Source: Enoplolaimus lenunculus
Taxonomy: Eukaryota > Nematoda > Enoplea > Enoplida > Thoracostomopsidae
Direction of reading: 5' to 3'
NCBI GenBank assembly: GCA_030248215.1
Contig: JASANG010002449.1
Location: 124,001 to 188,000, forward strand
Length of the DNA: 64,000 nucleotides
Shown: positions 21,464 through 32,642 of the stretch, in pieces
How positions within the stretch are numbered: the first letter of the stretch is position 1
Layout of the letters: every line of letters begins with the position of its first letter
Position numbers and translations under genes: made by a program
The notes under the pieces: model-generated
What the model was told of the DNA's origin: nothing
What the model saw: the letters and a program-made list of their open reading frames with translations, nothing else
Databases searched by the model: none

Positions 21464-22157
21464 TAAGGATTTTTTCATTGTTTGTGAAAGTAAAACAACA
21501 GAAACAAAAAAATGAACGTAAAAAATCAATAATTGCTATAAAGACTCACTAAAAACAGAAAAACGCTTGTTGAACAAAAGACACGTTTGAAATTGGCCTC
21601 TATAAAGTGAAGCAACGGTAGAAATACGCCGTAAAATCTAGTGGGGGGGGGCAATTTACAGAGAAATCTTCGAATGCGGAAAATACTGAACAGTAAATAG
21701 GGTATTTTGCACAATTTTTAGCATTCCAAAAAATAAACAAAACAAATCATGGAAAATTTCAGCTTGTTTCTTATTTAAAAAATTCAAATTACAATGAATT
21801 GAGAAGAATAAGCAAATTTAAGTTGAAACTTCATTTGTTTTGAAAATATATAGTAGTGATTAATGTTTTATTTGAATCTGTTCTTAATATAAAGTTAAAA
21901 GCTCCGGTATGTTAATGCTTGATTGTACCTGTCAAATATATTACGCAATGAACCATGAACGCCAGCATTTATGTGCAAGACGAGGGGTGGCGGGTGCAGT
22001 TGCATCCCCTGTGTGACTAAGTAATTTTTGCTTAGGTAAGGTTAATGAGAAAACTGTTGCTTAATGGTGACACAACGTCTGGTATATTATACAATTTGCT
22101 CAAGCAGTAAACTTACACACTCAAACCCAATATTCGGACGAACATTATAACATTAGC
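21464..22157. other. Unassigned AT-rich DNA
   Basis: No gene or RNA recognised. A G-run at about 21640-21650 is isolated. Confidence 0.4.
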
Positions 22158-22321
22158 GGCCAATGTATAGAACCTGGCCGTAACAGTAAGTATATTCCTA
22201 AGAATAAGCCTAAGCGTAAGAATGAGCTTAAACCTAACCCTAAGCCTAAAAGCGTAAGGACGCGCGAGTATAAACCTAAGCCTAAGCCTAAGCAAAAAAT
22301 AGTCTTTTTTACATGGGGCCC
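22158..22321. mobile_element. Family A element with 8-bp duplication
   Basis: GGCCAATGTATAGAACCTGG to TTTTACATGGGGCCC. Flanks ACATTAGC (22150-22157) and ACATTAAC (22322-22329) differ at one base. CCTAAG and GCGTAAGAATGAGC core. Confidence 0.88.
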
Positions 22322-22329
22322 ACATTAAC

Positions 22330-23084
22330 GCACCAGTAGACTAATGCCGTGTTTTTAACACAGATTAAAACCTTCAAAACTATAAAAGTGTAAAATGTTT
22401 TGATTATTTCTGAGTTTTAAACGCCGTTGACTTTACAATTCGAATCCAAGTGTGAAATCAAATAAACCGGCTACCGCTGGGGCGAAATTTAAGGTTTAGC
22501 GCCTACAGCAGTACTCGAAGCAATAATCCAATACGTAGATATTAGTTACGATAAATGGTCGGTTCTCTAGAATATATTTTGTTGCTGAAACAACCTGTAA
22601 AAATAGATTTCTAATAATATACTGGAATTAAACGGTTTATACCGGCGGGGCTGGGTACTTTTTGATGTTTTGAAATTAAAATTTTAAACAACCGAGTAGC
22701 AAAAGAGCGTACTTTCTTACGCATATATTCGCCGTTAAGAATTTTGCATTCTGTTAATTTACTGAAAAAATATCTCAAATTGAATTCTTATTGGAAATTT
22801 TAGCAAAATATAGAACCAGTATGCAACCGGTGGTAGAAAATGCCGCAGCCGGAGGTCAATTTTTTTGCCGGAGCCGGAGGCAAACTTCCGGTTTTAACCT
22901 GATATAATCAGGTTTTGGAATTCCAGAACATTAATTCTAGTAGAATCGGTTGGTTTCAGCGGAGTATGCAATAGTGTTCCATCGGGACACGATATTTAAA
23001 GTTTGTGTTTTTATAATTTAAAATTTTAAAGCAGGTAAAAATTACAAAAGGTCCAAAGGGAGATTGAATATACACAGGAAAATA
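22330..23084. other. Unassigned DNA with a family B remnant
   Basis: About 22816-22904 has ATGCAACCGGTGGTAG, GCCGGAGCCGGAGGC and CTTCCGGTTTTAACCTG, a shortened family B copy. Nothing else recognised. Confidence 0.5.
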
Positions 23085-23225
23085 TGATGAGTCAAATTGA
23101 CTCTCTCCGATATAGGCTCAACGTGACTACATAAACTGAGTCAATTCGACTGCCAGAGTCAAACGTGCGAATGTAGTATCGTAGAACCTAATTCGGAGAG
23201 AGTCAACTTGACTCATTTCTTTGAA
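23085..23225. mobile_element. Family H element, copy 3
   Basis: Runs from ATGAGTCAAATTGACTCTCT to GAGAGAGTCAACTTGACTCA, an almost perfect inverse, with AAACTGAGTCAATTCGACT inside. About 140 bp. Confidence 0.8.
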
Positions 23226-24129
23226 AATACTTCCCCAAAAGTTTCATATACTCATTGTACATTGATTGCGAAACAATTTGTTTGCTTCAACAGCTAATAA
23301 CTCAAGGCTGTTTTAATATAAAAAACAGTTCAATTTAAATTTTCAAATTCAAAAAATGCTTTGCACCCGAATTCATATTATTGCAACAAACTCTACAGCT
23401 TTGGGCGAAATTAATTAAATTTCGATTTTCGTCCAGTATTCCCTCACACATTATATTTACGAAAAGTTTAAGGTTATGTGATTAGTTTGGCCTTAAGATT
23501 TTTAGCAACATATCTTCTATATTTTCGGTCTTTAGTTTAATTAAACGTGTAGAATAAGTAGGCGTGGTACCGTTCGGCGAATGACACTGATGTTTCAAAA
23601 CGTTTTGCATGTTTGCCTATTTCTATGTAAAAATTGTTAAACCATAGTAGGCTTAAAGTAAATTAAATTTTAGCAAAGCCGAGTTTAGAAATTTTCAATC
23701 GAGACTGCGCCTTTTCTAAACAAGTTCGTTGAAATTGTCATTTTATCTCTTGAACAACCCATTTTTTAAATGCATTCCGTTAAGAGAACAATATATGTGA
23801 CTGTTCTGTTATAACTTCACGTTTTCAGAAGAGCGATAACGCAGATATATAATGTAATTACGTTATGTGCCGATGTTTAACAGAAACCCTTCCCACATAA
23901 AGAAATTGGATCCGGTTAAGTTAGGATTTCAACAACCTCGTTTTTTGGGTTTAAGCATTTGAACGCTGTACCGTTTATCCTTCGTTGTGAAGAAGCAAAA
24001 TTCTTAGACCTCAAGGATCTTGGCGAATTTGAATGATCTTTAACATGCATACCGATCCATTACCAACTGGATAGCACAGTATTTCTGGTATTCCGGATAT
24101 ATAAATTAGTTTTGCGAAAAACGAAACGT
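23226..24129. other. Unassigned AT-rich DNA
   Basis: No gene, RNA or repeat recognised. Confidence 0.4.
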
Positions 24130-24207
24130 CTTCTAAATCAATTGAGCAAAATAGGCAACTCAATGTGAGAAAGGGTTAAAATAGTGATTGCTCAATTGAT
24201 TTAGAAG
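24130..24207. repeat. Perfect 20-bp inverted repeat around a deleted repeat copy
   Basis: CTTCTAAATCAATTGAGCAA at 24130-24149 and its exact inverse at 24188-24207, with a 38-nt loop. The loop reads TAGGCAACTCA joined to ATGTGAGAAAGGGTTAA: the start and end of the tRNA-like repeat that follows, with its middle removed. Confidence 0.85.
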
Positions 24208-24208
24208 A

Positions 24209-24450
24209 GCGCAACTCAGCGCCTTGTATATACGTTAAATAGTATATATCGCACCTTGTTTAACAATTGCAACATGTATACATAGTACTAAATCACCACA
24301 AGACGTGAGAGCCCCCTCGGGCTCGAGCGTCAAGCTCCTATAGCTGAGTGGTGATGGTATACGCCTCCCTCTCCAGTCACTGGAGTTCGAATCCTAGCAT
24401 AAAAGTAGGTCTCAGGGAAAATAGAAAATATTGATGTGAGAAAGGGTTAA
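24209..24450 (+). repeat. tRNA-like dispersed repeat, copy 1
   Basis: About 240 bp, near-identical to 31610-31851. The centre has a tRNA-like segment at about 24328-24400: TAGCTGAGTGGTGATGG (A-box type) and GGAGTTCGAATCC (B box). Upstream TATATACGTTAAATAGTATA and the end ATGTGAGAAAGGGTTAA are shared by both copies. SINE-like, although the tRNA part is not at the very 5' end. Not a working tRNA: the acceptor stem does not pair fully. Confidence 0.8.
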
Positions 24451-24530
24451 CCGAAAAATTTTCAGTTTACTATCTTTAAGCGAAAAAATTTCAGTTTACT
24501 ATCTTTAAGCGAAAAATTTTCAGGTTACAA
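24451..24530. repeat. Short tandem repeat
   Basis: Three units of about 29-30 bp built on AAGCGAAAAATTTTCAG and TTTACTATCTT, immediately after the tRNA-like repeat. Confidence 0.75.
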
Positions 24531-24676
24531 TCTATAAGTTTTATCATAAACAAGTACACGAAACCCATTTTCTTTCATGTCGAATAAGTTTTAAATGCTT
24601 GTAAAACCCTGCGATTTAAACTAATCAGTTATACAGAACTTACGTGATATATTTCTTTTTATGCTTTTGTTCCCTT

Positions 24677-25139
24677 CCCCATCCCGTGCATCGTTCCATT
24701 TCGGACCGTTTTTCCACCGGACTGCAATTGAAAAAGCTTTCATGTTTAGATTTTGCTTTAGCTTACGCTCAGCAGTAGGCTACGTATAGCCTTATCGTTA
24801 CGCTTAGGGTTGCACTATACTTTTGTTTACGTTAGACGCCGTCCATCAACATGCGTCACATGTACGGACGCCGTCCGTCACCATGCGGTATCGTACGCAA
24901 ACGATAACTTGTGGTACGAACGGTGACGAACGGCACCGTACGGATGACGAACGGTAACGGACGGTGCCGTTCTGGTGACGGACGGTGCCGTTCTGGTGAC
25001 GCGCGGTGACAGACGGCGCCGTACGGGTGACAGACGGCGCCGGTCGTCAAGTAGAGCGCAACCGTTAGGCTTTAGGCTAAGGGTATAGAATATGCTTGTT
25101 GCTTATGCTACATATACGGCTCTGTTCTACACATTGGCC
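24677..25139. mobile_element. Family A element split by a family C element
   Basis: Left part: CGGACCGTTTTTCCACCGG and the GCTTAC/TTAGG core to about 24805. Right part: TAGGCTTTAGGCTAAGGG to TCTACACATTGGCC. The family C element at 24806-25063 sits between them, so C arrived after A. Confidence 0.8.
24806..25063. mobile_element. Family C element (GTCACC/GGTGACG-rich), copy 1
   Basis: Begins AGGGTTGCACTATACTTTTG and ends GTCAAGTAGAGCGCAACC. Inside are many GACGCCGTCC, GTCACCATGCGGTATC and GGTGACGGACGGTGCCG units in opposing directions, far richer in CpG than the surroundings. Related to 51237-51547. Confidence 0.8.
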
Positions 25140-27260
25140 ATTCGCTTTTTTTGACACAACTATTCGCGCATGCTTAATTACGAATATGGTATTATAAATC
25201 AAACCTATACGATATATATGAAAAAGTTGGTATACAGATCATAGTTCCGCGAAAACTTTTCGCATCGGATCAGTTGTTTACACTTTCCTATAAGTAATTA
25301 AATTAATACAGGTAATTACCTACCAATTGGTATATTAATAATTTACACGAAGGCGCTGGACAATGAACGCTACATTTATTTTCAAATAGGCCAGCGATCT
25401 TCTTTCTATTTCCGCAGTCGGCATCTGGTGTAAGGGTCGTAGCCAGAATATCATTTTGAGGGAAGATGCCTTAAAGCTTACTGCGGGCAAGCGTAGCGAG
25501 TGAAAATAATTTATTTACCAGTGCAAGCTATTGTACAGCCTGTAAAAGTAACTCAAGCCTTTTCCAGACATTTCAGGGTGTATATATTTTCGCTATCTCC
25601 AACTTGTATTCGCTCCTGTCTATCGTTGTGTACTGCATTTGTGCAAAAATATTCATCTATGATCGCTATGAAAAAGGCTGTTTTTCAGCCGAACACAACT
25701 TTAACTCTGCGCAAAAATTTTACAAGATTTACTCTTTAACCGATGACATGATGCAAAAACTCAAAACCTACAGCAGCGCGTAGTCAGCGTTTTATTTTGG
25801 GGTCTGGTTCATCACTATCTGAGCCAGGACAGCCCAGATTATGGTTATTATTTAATAGCCGTCAATCCAGGCAGTTTCGCCCAATGTGGATTCTATTAAC
25901 ATTATCTAAAAGTTATTTTTCCGAGCGACCGTAGCAAGAGAACAAAATTAAGCAATTTAGATATCCCAAAATTTTATAGCTTAACAGGTGCTTTTGTATC
26001 AAGAAATTACGGTTTTAGATAAATCCTCATATTCCGCTTTGAATACGCTCGTCAGACGTCGTCTATGCTTGTTCAGCTGTAAACCAAAAATATAAAATGA
26101 CAATGATAGATCATTGACCTAAACAGTATAAAATCGCAATAATCAGCATATCCTACCAATGCCGTGCGGCACATGCGTTTCAATTAAAAATTAATAGACC
26201 TGTAATCGGAAGGTGATTAATATTATAACTCCAGGTAAGTTCTATGATATTATGAGGCTCTTTTTTTAATATTAAAAATACCTCATACGTGGTTTTTGTA
26301 TGAAATTAGGCCTACTTGTCGCAAGACCTTGCGGTAGCATACCTTGAAATTTGGATTACTGGGGGCCGTATCCGAAAAGCGTCTAACGTATTGGTTTTAA
26401 GACAACTCACAAATCGTGACCGTTGGTGTTGAATTTAGCAGGCGTCTTTATAAGACAATAATAAATGTCGACAGGGGGTGCCCCCCACCCTGTGGCGCTG
26501 TTGTTCCCATTGGTACAACTCAGCTTTAATGTGATAATGAATCATACTAGCAGAAAAACAACCCGGAACTTATTATACGTTTGAGTTTTATACTGAATTC
26601 CGCTACTGTAATTATTGAAAATTTAACTACAAAGTTTCTGATTATAGATACAGAAGATAATTTGGCCCATGTATACTCTCCTTGCGCACGTTTAACCGAC
26701 AATCTGAACCTAACTCTAGAGCAGACCAAATATTAAAAAATATCGAAAACTGGCATAGGAAATGTACAAAACCAGGTTATTTTATGCGCCATGTTAATTA
26801 TGAAACAAAATGTGACTAAAGAATTTTACAGTAAGCGGTATTTCGTGCTACAATTGAAGGAACACGTACACTAAAAACAAATTTCTTCGATATATATAAT
26901 CTTTAAATTTAATCAAATTATGTACATTTTGTTCATAACAATATTTCAGCGTGGTCTGATAGCAACTGCTGCATTATACAGCCACGAAAAAATTAATAAT
27001 TTCTTAAAAGGTTTACGTGGTTTTTGCTTTCTTTTTAACAACAAACGAGCCAGCATAAGCCAGCTAACAGCTGTTTTAGCCGAGGTTTTTCAGTACATTC
27101 AGCGGTCAATATTATAATATGATTAGGCAAACGTTAATAATTACATATTTTAGTTTGATTGAATAAAATTATGTTGCTTAAGGCATAAACTTTCTTCCGG
27201 TTTACTTAACGTAATTATAATATAATGCGCATGTTTAGGAATACTAATGATAAAACAGAT
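25140..27260. other. Unassigned DNA, about 2.1 kb
   Basis: A family F left end (GGGTCGTAGCCAGAATATC) lies at about 25433. Open frames at 25500-25739, 26547-26729 and 26920-27117 have no domain, splice or codon evidence. Nothing else recognised. Confidence 0.4.
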
Positions 27261-27456
27261 GGCCAACGTTACTTTAAGGTGCGTAACAGTAGATTAAACG
27301 TATTGCTAAGCCTAAGCCTAAGCGTTGCCAAATGAGTTCCTAAGCCTAAGCCTAAACCGAAGCCTAAACCAAAGCAAAAAAATGTAACCTAGAATCTAAA
27401 CGTACTCTTTTATAGACCCACCAGACACCTGGACGCCTCTTAAAATAAATTGGACC
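27261..27456. mobile_element. Family A element, second subtype
   Basis: Begins GGCCAACGTTACTTTAAGG and ends CGCCTCTTAAAATAAATTGGACC. The ends differ from the AATGTAAAGA subtype, but the CCTAAGCCTAAGC core is the same. Contains TAGAATCTAAACGTACTC and the AGACCCACCAGACACC block. Confidence 0.85.
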
Positions 27457-27500
27457 AATCAATCAGATTATACTTTGTAACTTGTATAGTTCGCAATATA

Positions 27501-27948
27501 CTGTAGTGACCCGAATAAGAGGGGGACTGATATTTATTTGGCCTCTCCAGAGGTTACCCTCCCCCTTGTTATTCGGTTACGGACTGTTATTTATTATTAA
27601 CCCACGCTCCGCCGCCCTTCGTTACTGATATATATCCGGTATTGCAATTATGCGTTGAATCAAACGTTTATTTGTCTTGTGTCAATAGCTTGAGCGATAA
27701 TACAATGTTATACCTAGGAATGTACTTTCAAAATTTAAGTACGCTTTAAAATTTCGAACTCAAATTATTTGGTTCTGGAGTCATTTATGCTATACAATTA
27801 GAGTTAATTGACATTTATGGAGTCTAATTAGGGCTTAGAGACTCTATCCGCTTACGGAACCTTATTAAGGATACGGACTCTTATTGATTCGGACTCAAAA
27901 TGGGACCCCCCTCCCTCTTATTACCCCCTCTTATTCGGGTCAATACAG
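27501..27948. mobile_element. Family E element (TA duplication, mariner-like), full copy
   Basis: 448 bp from CTGTAGTGACCCGAATAAGA to TCTTATTCGGGTCAATACAG, flanked by TA on both sides. Inner blocks: ATTTATTTGGCCTCTCCAGA, TATATATCCGGTATTGC, CTCTATCCGCTTACGG. No open frame of use; non-autonomous. Confidence 0.9.
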
Positions 27949-28449
27949 TAGCCTAGAAAAACTGCTATTAAACTCGGTGAGACAGGTGAAAGTTAAATTG
28001 TGTAAAAATAGGGTCCACAGCTGCACGTTATCCGCGGTTACCGGCAGGCAAACGCGGACCGGGTGAGGAAGTTTTGGTGCGGTATGCCCACGGGTAAAGG
28101 ATTTCAAAACGCTGATAAAAACTTGTTAATTTTTACCCACCGAAAATGTTTTATAACAAACTTGAAACCAGATAATGTTGAAAAACTTTACTTTTTAATC
28201 TGTTTTTACCATATGAGTGAATAATAAGTAGCGAGTTAAACTAAGACATCAATGCACTGTAAAATTACACAATTGTATTGAACGCAGAAGAAAAAATTAG
28301 GGCGGGTAAAGGCTGTTAACGGGTAAAGGAATTTATTGCAGGTATAACCGCCGCCGATAAAAGAAATAAAATTTTCGCTAGTAAACCGCAGCGTGAGTAG
28401 AAAATCTTTACCCACTTACACTTCTGAGAGGGGCAACGTATATAACTGT

Positions 28450-28592
28450 GCAGTAGCAGTTGTCTAAGCGCATTCCTAAGCCTAAGCCTAAGCCTAAGAG
28501 CAAGCAAAAAAATTAGTCTAAAGCTTAGCTTATATATTCAATTGCAGTCCAGTAGAAAAGCATTCCGCCCCAGATTTTACATGTGCCAAAAT
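28450..28592. mobile_element. Family A element, left end decayed
   Basis: CATTCCTAAGCCTAAGCC, the AAAAAATTAGTCTAAAGC block, AGAAAAGCATTCCGCCCC and the end ATTTTACATGTGCC. The left terminal repeat is barely recognisable. Confidence 0.7.
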
Positions 28593-28725
28593 GTATAAAA
28601 CTTGACTACTGAGCGAAAAACTTTGACAACTGAAAACGTATTGCGAAAACCACAAATCATATGATTGACGCGATTTTCTTGCCAGCTCTGCAAAGTGGAT
28701 GAAAACTTTGCGATGTTAATATTCC

Positions 28726-29026
28726 GATCAAAATTTTGTATTTTGTGTTCCTACCTAAAGTCATTGCCGATCAAAATTTTGTATTTTGTGTTCCTACCTA
28801 AAGTCATTGCCGATCAAAATTTTGTATTTTGTGTTCCTACCTAAAGTCATTGCCGATCAAAATTTTGTATTTTGTGTTCCTACCTAAAGTCATTGCCGAT
28901 CAAAATTTTGTATTTTGTGTTCCTACCTAAAGTCATTGCCGATCAAAATTTTGCATTTTGTGTTCCTACCTAAACTTATTGCCGATCAAAATTTTGTATT
29001 TTGTGTTCCTACCTAAACTCATTGCC
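28726..29026. repeat. 43-bp minisatellite, seven units
   Basis: Seven near-identical head-to-tail units starting GATCAAAATTTTGTATTTTG and ending AAGTCATTGCC. Only the last units differ, at a few positions, so the array looks recently expanded or homogenised. Confidence 0.95.
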
Positions 29027-29599
29027 AATTACAGTACATATTGGCCTCAAAATGTCGAAATTCGTATAATGTAAAGTACTACGCGTTAGTGTAACATTGG
29101 ACCATTGTCTAGTTAGCATAGTCTGAATTATACCCACACCCACTGTGTTATCATTAGTTGTTCTAATGACAGCTTCCTCAGGGCAGATGACGATAGATGT
29201 TGAAAAACGTATTCTGTCCGGACCCGTAGCCATAGAGAAGCCAGATGGGTTTGAGCAACTCCTGGAAGAATTTTGCTTCCATCAGAAAATTTTAACGCTT
29301 GCTTGTATTAATGTGATCAAAAAACCATGTATTTTCCAGAAAAATTGTAAGCCCGATCTCGATAATTTTGAAGCCGAAAAGTTTAAACTTCTGAGAACAA
29401 GCTTAACAAAAATAATTGACATGCCTTTAGTTTTATTTGTTAGTTAGAATCAACTAACGGTATCAAAACAGGGTCGCAATCATGAGGGGAACGATGGATG
29501 CGGGACTGCATTCCTACGAAAATACCCCAAAATTTCTTGTACAGCATTAAAACAACCATATTGTTTTTAAAGTTTTTCCCTGCTTCTCCAGAATATTAA
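29027..29599. other. Unassigned DNA
   Basis: Overlapping open frames on both strands (29009-29233 minus, 29145-29447 plus). The plus frame covers a GGACCCGTAGCCATAGAG word like a family F left end. I recognise no domain and do not call a gene. Confidence 0.35.
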
Positions 29600-29766
29600 T
29601 TATTCTTGCCACCTCCGCTAATAAATTTCGAGCAGCGCAACTGGGAAAAAATTTTGGCTTCCCCTAGAAAATTTGCAACCTTGCATGTAACTCATTAAAA
29701 ACCCTTGAATGCCCCTGCTACAAAATTTTTCAGTTTCCCTAACAAGGTGAGCTGGCTACGGGCCTG
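29600..29766. mobile_element. Family F element
   Basis: Middle phrases CCTTGCATGTAACTCATT and CCCTTGAATGCCCC, ending ACAAGGTGAGCTGGCTACGG and GCCTGG. The left end is decayed. Confidence 0.75.
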
Positions 29767-31334
29767 GCGTGCCTGCATAAATACAGCTATCAGAAAGGCT
29801 TCTAATACTTTGCTGTGCAATTATTAGACGCTGGTTGAAGTATAATATCTGTAGATAGTGATAGAAGGAGAAAAAAGGATACATATACATCTCACATGAA
29901 AATTCTGACAAGACAAAATTGAAAGCACCTTTAACCTGCCTTAGAGTAAGCATTCTGAATACTAGAAAATAAAAATATTTATCGCTGTGCGCTAGATTGC
30001 AAAAAATACTTTCACAAGACATATTGCACCAACCCGAAATTAAGTTCAGCTGTAGGTAACAGAGGATCTTAACGCATATTCATAAATTTGACTTTTAAAA
30101 CTTCAAATACGCTAAAATATTTACCGTTCAACTCAAACGTGTGCTTGATTTTCAATAAATGTTACCGGATCTGGAGCGGAGGTTAGCAAAATTTGTCGGA
30201 GCCTGAGAGCCACAGGTCAAGCCGAAGGTGAAGAAAAATTAGGCAGTAAAAACAATGTTTGATTTACTTTGTCAAAACTGTGTAAAAAAAGTTATATCCA
30301 AACGCACCGAACAATGCAGTTTTTGTAAAATTATGAAAAAAATTTTATTACCGAAATCGCCGGAACCTTAGGCGTAAAATCAACCGGGACCACAGGTCCA
30401 TTCGAGCTGGAGCCTTAGACAAACATCCAGTTGTACCCAGGACTTTAGGATAGAACAGATTATTTTAAAGTCAGTAAAAGTGCATCTAATCTCATTTCTT
30501 AAAATACTCGGGGTGTGATATATATAGATATATATTCCACATATAACTCCCATTATATACGTACACCCGTGCCTAACTGTTGCAGGTGCACAGAAAAATT
30601 CAGGCATCGCGCAACAATCTATTTAATATGTTTACGTTGATGATACATTTTAAGCCAATCAAAAAAAATATAATCCTTTGGGCGACATAAAAACCAATCA
30701 CATATGGCCTGCAAGCGCCGTTTTTTGGTTTCTATATCTGATTATAGAAACAGTATAGCGATGATACCTAGGATGCTGCATGAATCCTCTGTTGCACACA
30801 GGATGTAATATATTGAGTTAAAATGATACTATTTATAAACCACAAGAGCACCTCTGGCTAGATTGTGGCCAAGATTTCGATTCGGGAAGATATAACCTAA
30901 TCATCGGCGTCCACGATCTAGAAGATTATTCTAAGGTCTAGCAAAGTGATTTTTGTTTTTTATTCAGAATTTTCGGGAAGAAATATATCCCGTTTATTCA
31001 TTGGCCTTTTATTCGCGCCTGGTTACACGGCGTATCTTTGAAAAATGACCAAATATATACCGCCTGGATATGATTTACCTATGTCAGGCCGTTGGAGCCT
31101 TTTTAAATACTCGTGGAGAGCTGGCAGCCTAGTGACGAGGTGCTGCATTACGGACCCACGTTGCCAGAATAAGGTACATTTTTCGAAATCAAAATTTTGG
31201 CTTTAATATACTCATCTTCTCCCACAAGCTTAAGCTTAAACCTAAACTGCAAACAAAACATATATTTCAGTTCAAGCCTAATTTCAAACTTAAGTAATGT
31301 CATGTCTAAGAAATTTGACCCTATGCAGAGAGGA
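29767..31334. other. Unassigned DNA with a family B remnant
   Basis: About 30160-30440 has TTACCGGATCTGGAGCGG, GAAATCGCCGGAACC and CCAGTTGTACCC, a worn family B copy. At about 31208 a short AAGCTTAAGCTTAAACC family A scrap. No gene recognised. Confidence 0.4.
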
Positions 31335-31480
31335 GCGGTCCCGTAGCCACCACTGGAAAAATTTCGCCTTCCCCCCTTTGAAATTTTCTATCTTGCTTAT
31401 CGATCAACGAGAACCCTTGTATGCCCCACCTGAAAATTTTTTCGCCCCTCCCTAGCAAGGTGAGCTCGCTACGGGCTTGG
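31335..31480. mobile_element. Family F element
   Basis: GGTCCCGTAGCCACCACTGG to GAGCTCGCTACGGGCTTG. GGAGCGG occurs at both borders and is probably the target duplication. Confidence 0.75.
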
Positions 31481-31609
31481 AGCGGAGTGAGCAAGAGCCA
31501 AAGTTTGAAATTTTGAAACGCAATTTGCCTAATTTTATAAAGCTTTATTCTGTTCAGCAAAAACCTTATTTCTGTCATGTTTTAAATTTGAGATTATGAA
31601 ATAAAAGTA

Positions 31610-31851
31610 GGCAACTCAGCGCAATGTATATACGTTAAATAGTATATATCGCACCTTGTTTAACAATTGCAACGCGTATACATAGTACTAAATCACCACA
31701 AGACGTGAGAGCCCCCTCGGACTCGAGCGTCAAGCTCCTATAGCTGAGTGGTGATGGTATACGCCTCCGACTCCTGTCACTGGAGTTCGAATCTTAGCAT
31801 AAAAGTAGGTCTCAGGGGAAATAGAAAAAAATCCATGTGCGAAAGGGTTAA
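31610..31851 (+). repeat. tRNA-like dispersed repeat, copy 2
   Basis: Nearly the same as 24209-24450 along its whole length: AGGCAACTCAGCGC start, CTATAGCTGAGTGGTGATGG, GGAGTTCGAATC and the GTGCGAAAGGGTTAA end. A few substitutions. No poly(A) tail. Confidence 0.8.
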
Positions 31852-32024
31852 GATGTGGAATCTAGTAAACCTTCCCTAATTAGGCATCAAATTTAAGGTT
31901 TCGTGGCTTATTTTCTCAATTTTACTTATTTTCCAATAACAGTAAATCGCGTTAGAAGGGGTTAATTACATTTGGTTTACAAAGAGCTGGAAGTTTCCTT
32001 AAACCATATGTTGTGGGTCGAAAA

Positions 32025-32095
32025 CTGACCCGTAACCAGCTCACCTTGCTAAGAGGGCTAAAAAAGTTTCAGGGAAGGTATACAAGGCTCTTCGC
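32025..32095. mobile_element. Family F fragment
   Basis: GACCCGTAACCAGCTCACC, TTGCTAAGAGGGC: one end of a reversed copy. Confidence 0.6.
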
Positions 32096-32097
32096 TG

Positions 32098-32530
32098 ACG
32101 GTTTTGGTTGGAAAACGGGAAAAGTGGAAAATTCTAATGCCTAGTTTTTACCCTAGGTTGGTAGGGAAAATCTGAAGCATAGGTTTTGGTTGGAAAACGG
32201 GAAAAGTGTGAAATTCAAGCGTACGGCATAGGTTTTGGTTGGAAAACGGGAAAAGTGAAAAATTCTAATGCCTAGATTTTTACCGTGGGTTGGTAGGAAA
32301 AATCTGAAGCATAGCTTCAGATTTTCTATACCAACCCAGGAATAATCTAAGCTTTTAAAATTTCCACTTTTCCGGTTTTCCAAACAAACTTTACGCTTTA
32401 GATTTTCCCTACCAAACAAGGGAAAATCTAGACGTTTAAATTTTCCAGTTTTACCGTTTTCCAAACAAATTTTACACACTACAGATTTTTCCTACTGAAC
32501 CAGGGAATATCCAGGCTGATGAATTTTCCA
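32098..32530. repeat. Foldback repeat built from short repeated units
   Basis: The left half holds three units of GTTTTGGTTGGAAAACGGG; the right half holds the inverse form (TTTTCCGGTTTTCCAAACAA and related). The axis is the perfect palindrome AATCTGAAGC / GCTTCAGATT at about 32301-32322. Non-coding. Confidence 0.75.
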
Positions 32531-32642
32531 CTTTTCCCCAGCAAAACCTACGCATGTGATTTTTCCTACGAACCAGTGGAAAATAAGGCTGTCATACAGG
32601 AGTGGCTGCGCTGCACTCCTGGTCATAAGTTTTCCACCCTGG

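Noticed and set aside
24328-24400. Functional tRNA gene
   Set aside because: A and B boxes are present, but the acceptor stem and anticodon arm do not fold properly, and the sequence is part of a dispersed 240-bp repeat with a second copy.
25500-27117. Three short open frames as exons
   Set aside because: No recognisable residues, no linked splice sites, and composition like the non-coding surroundings.
28726-29026. CRISPR-like array (regular repeat)
   Set aside because: Units are head to tail without spacers, in a eukaryotic genome; it is a minisatellite.
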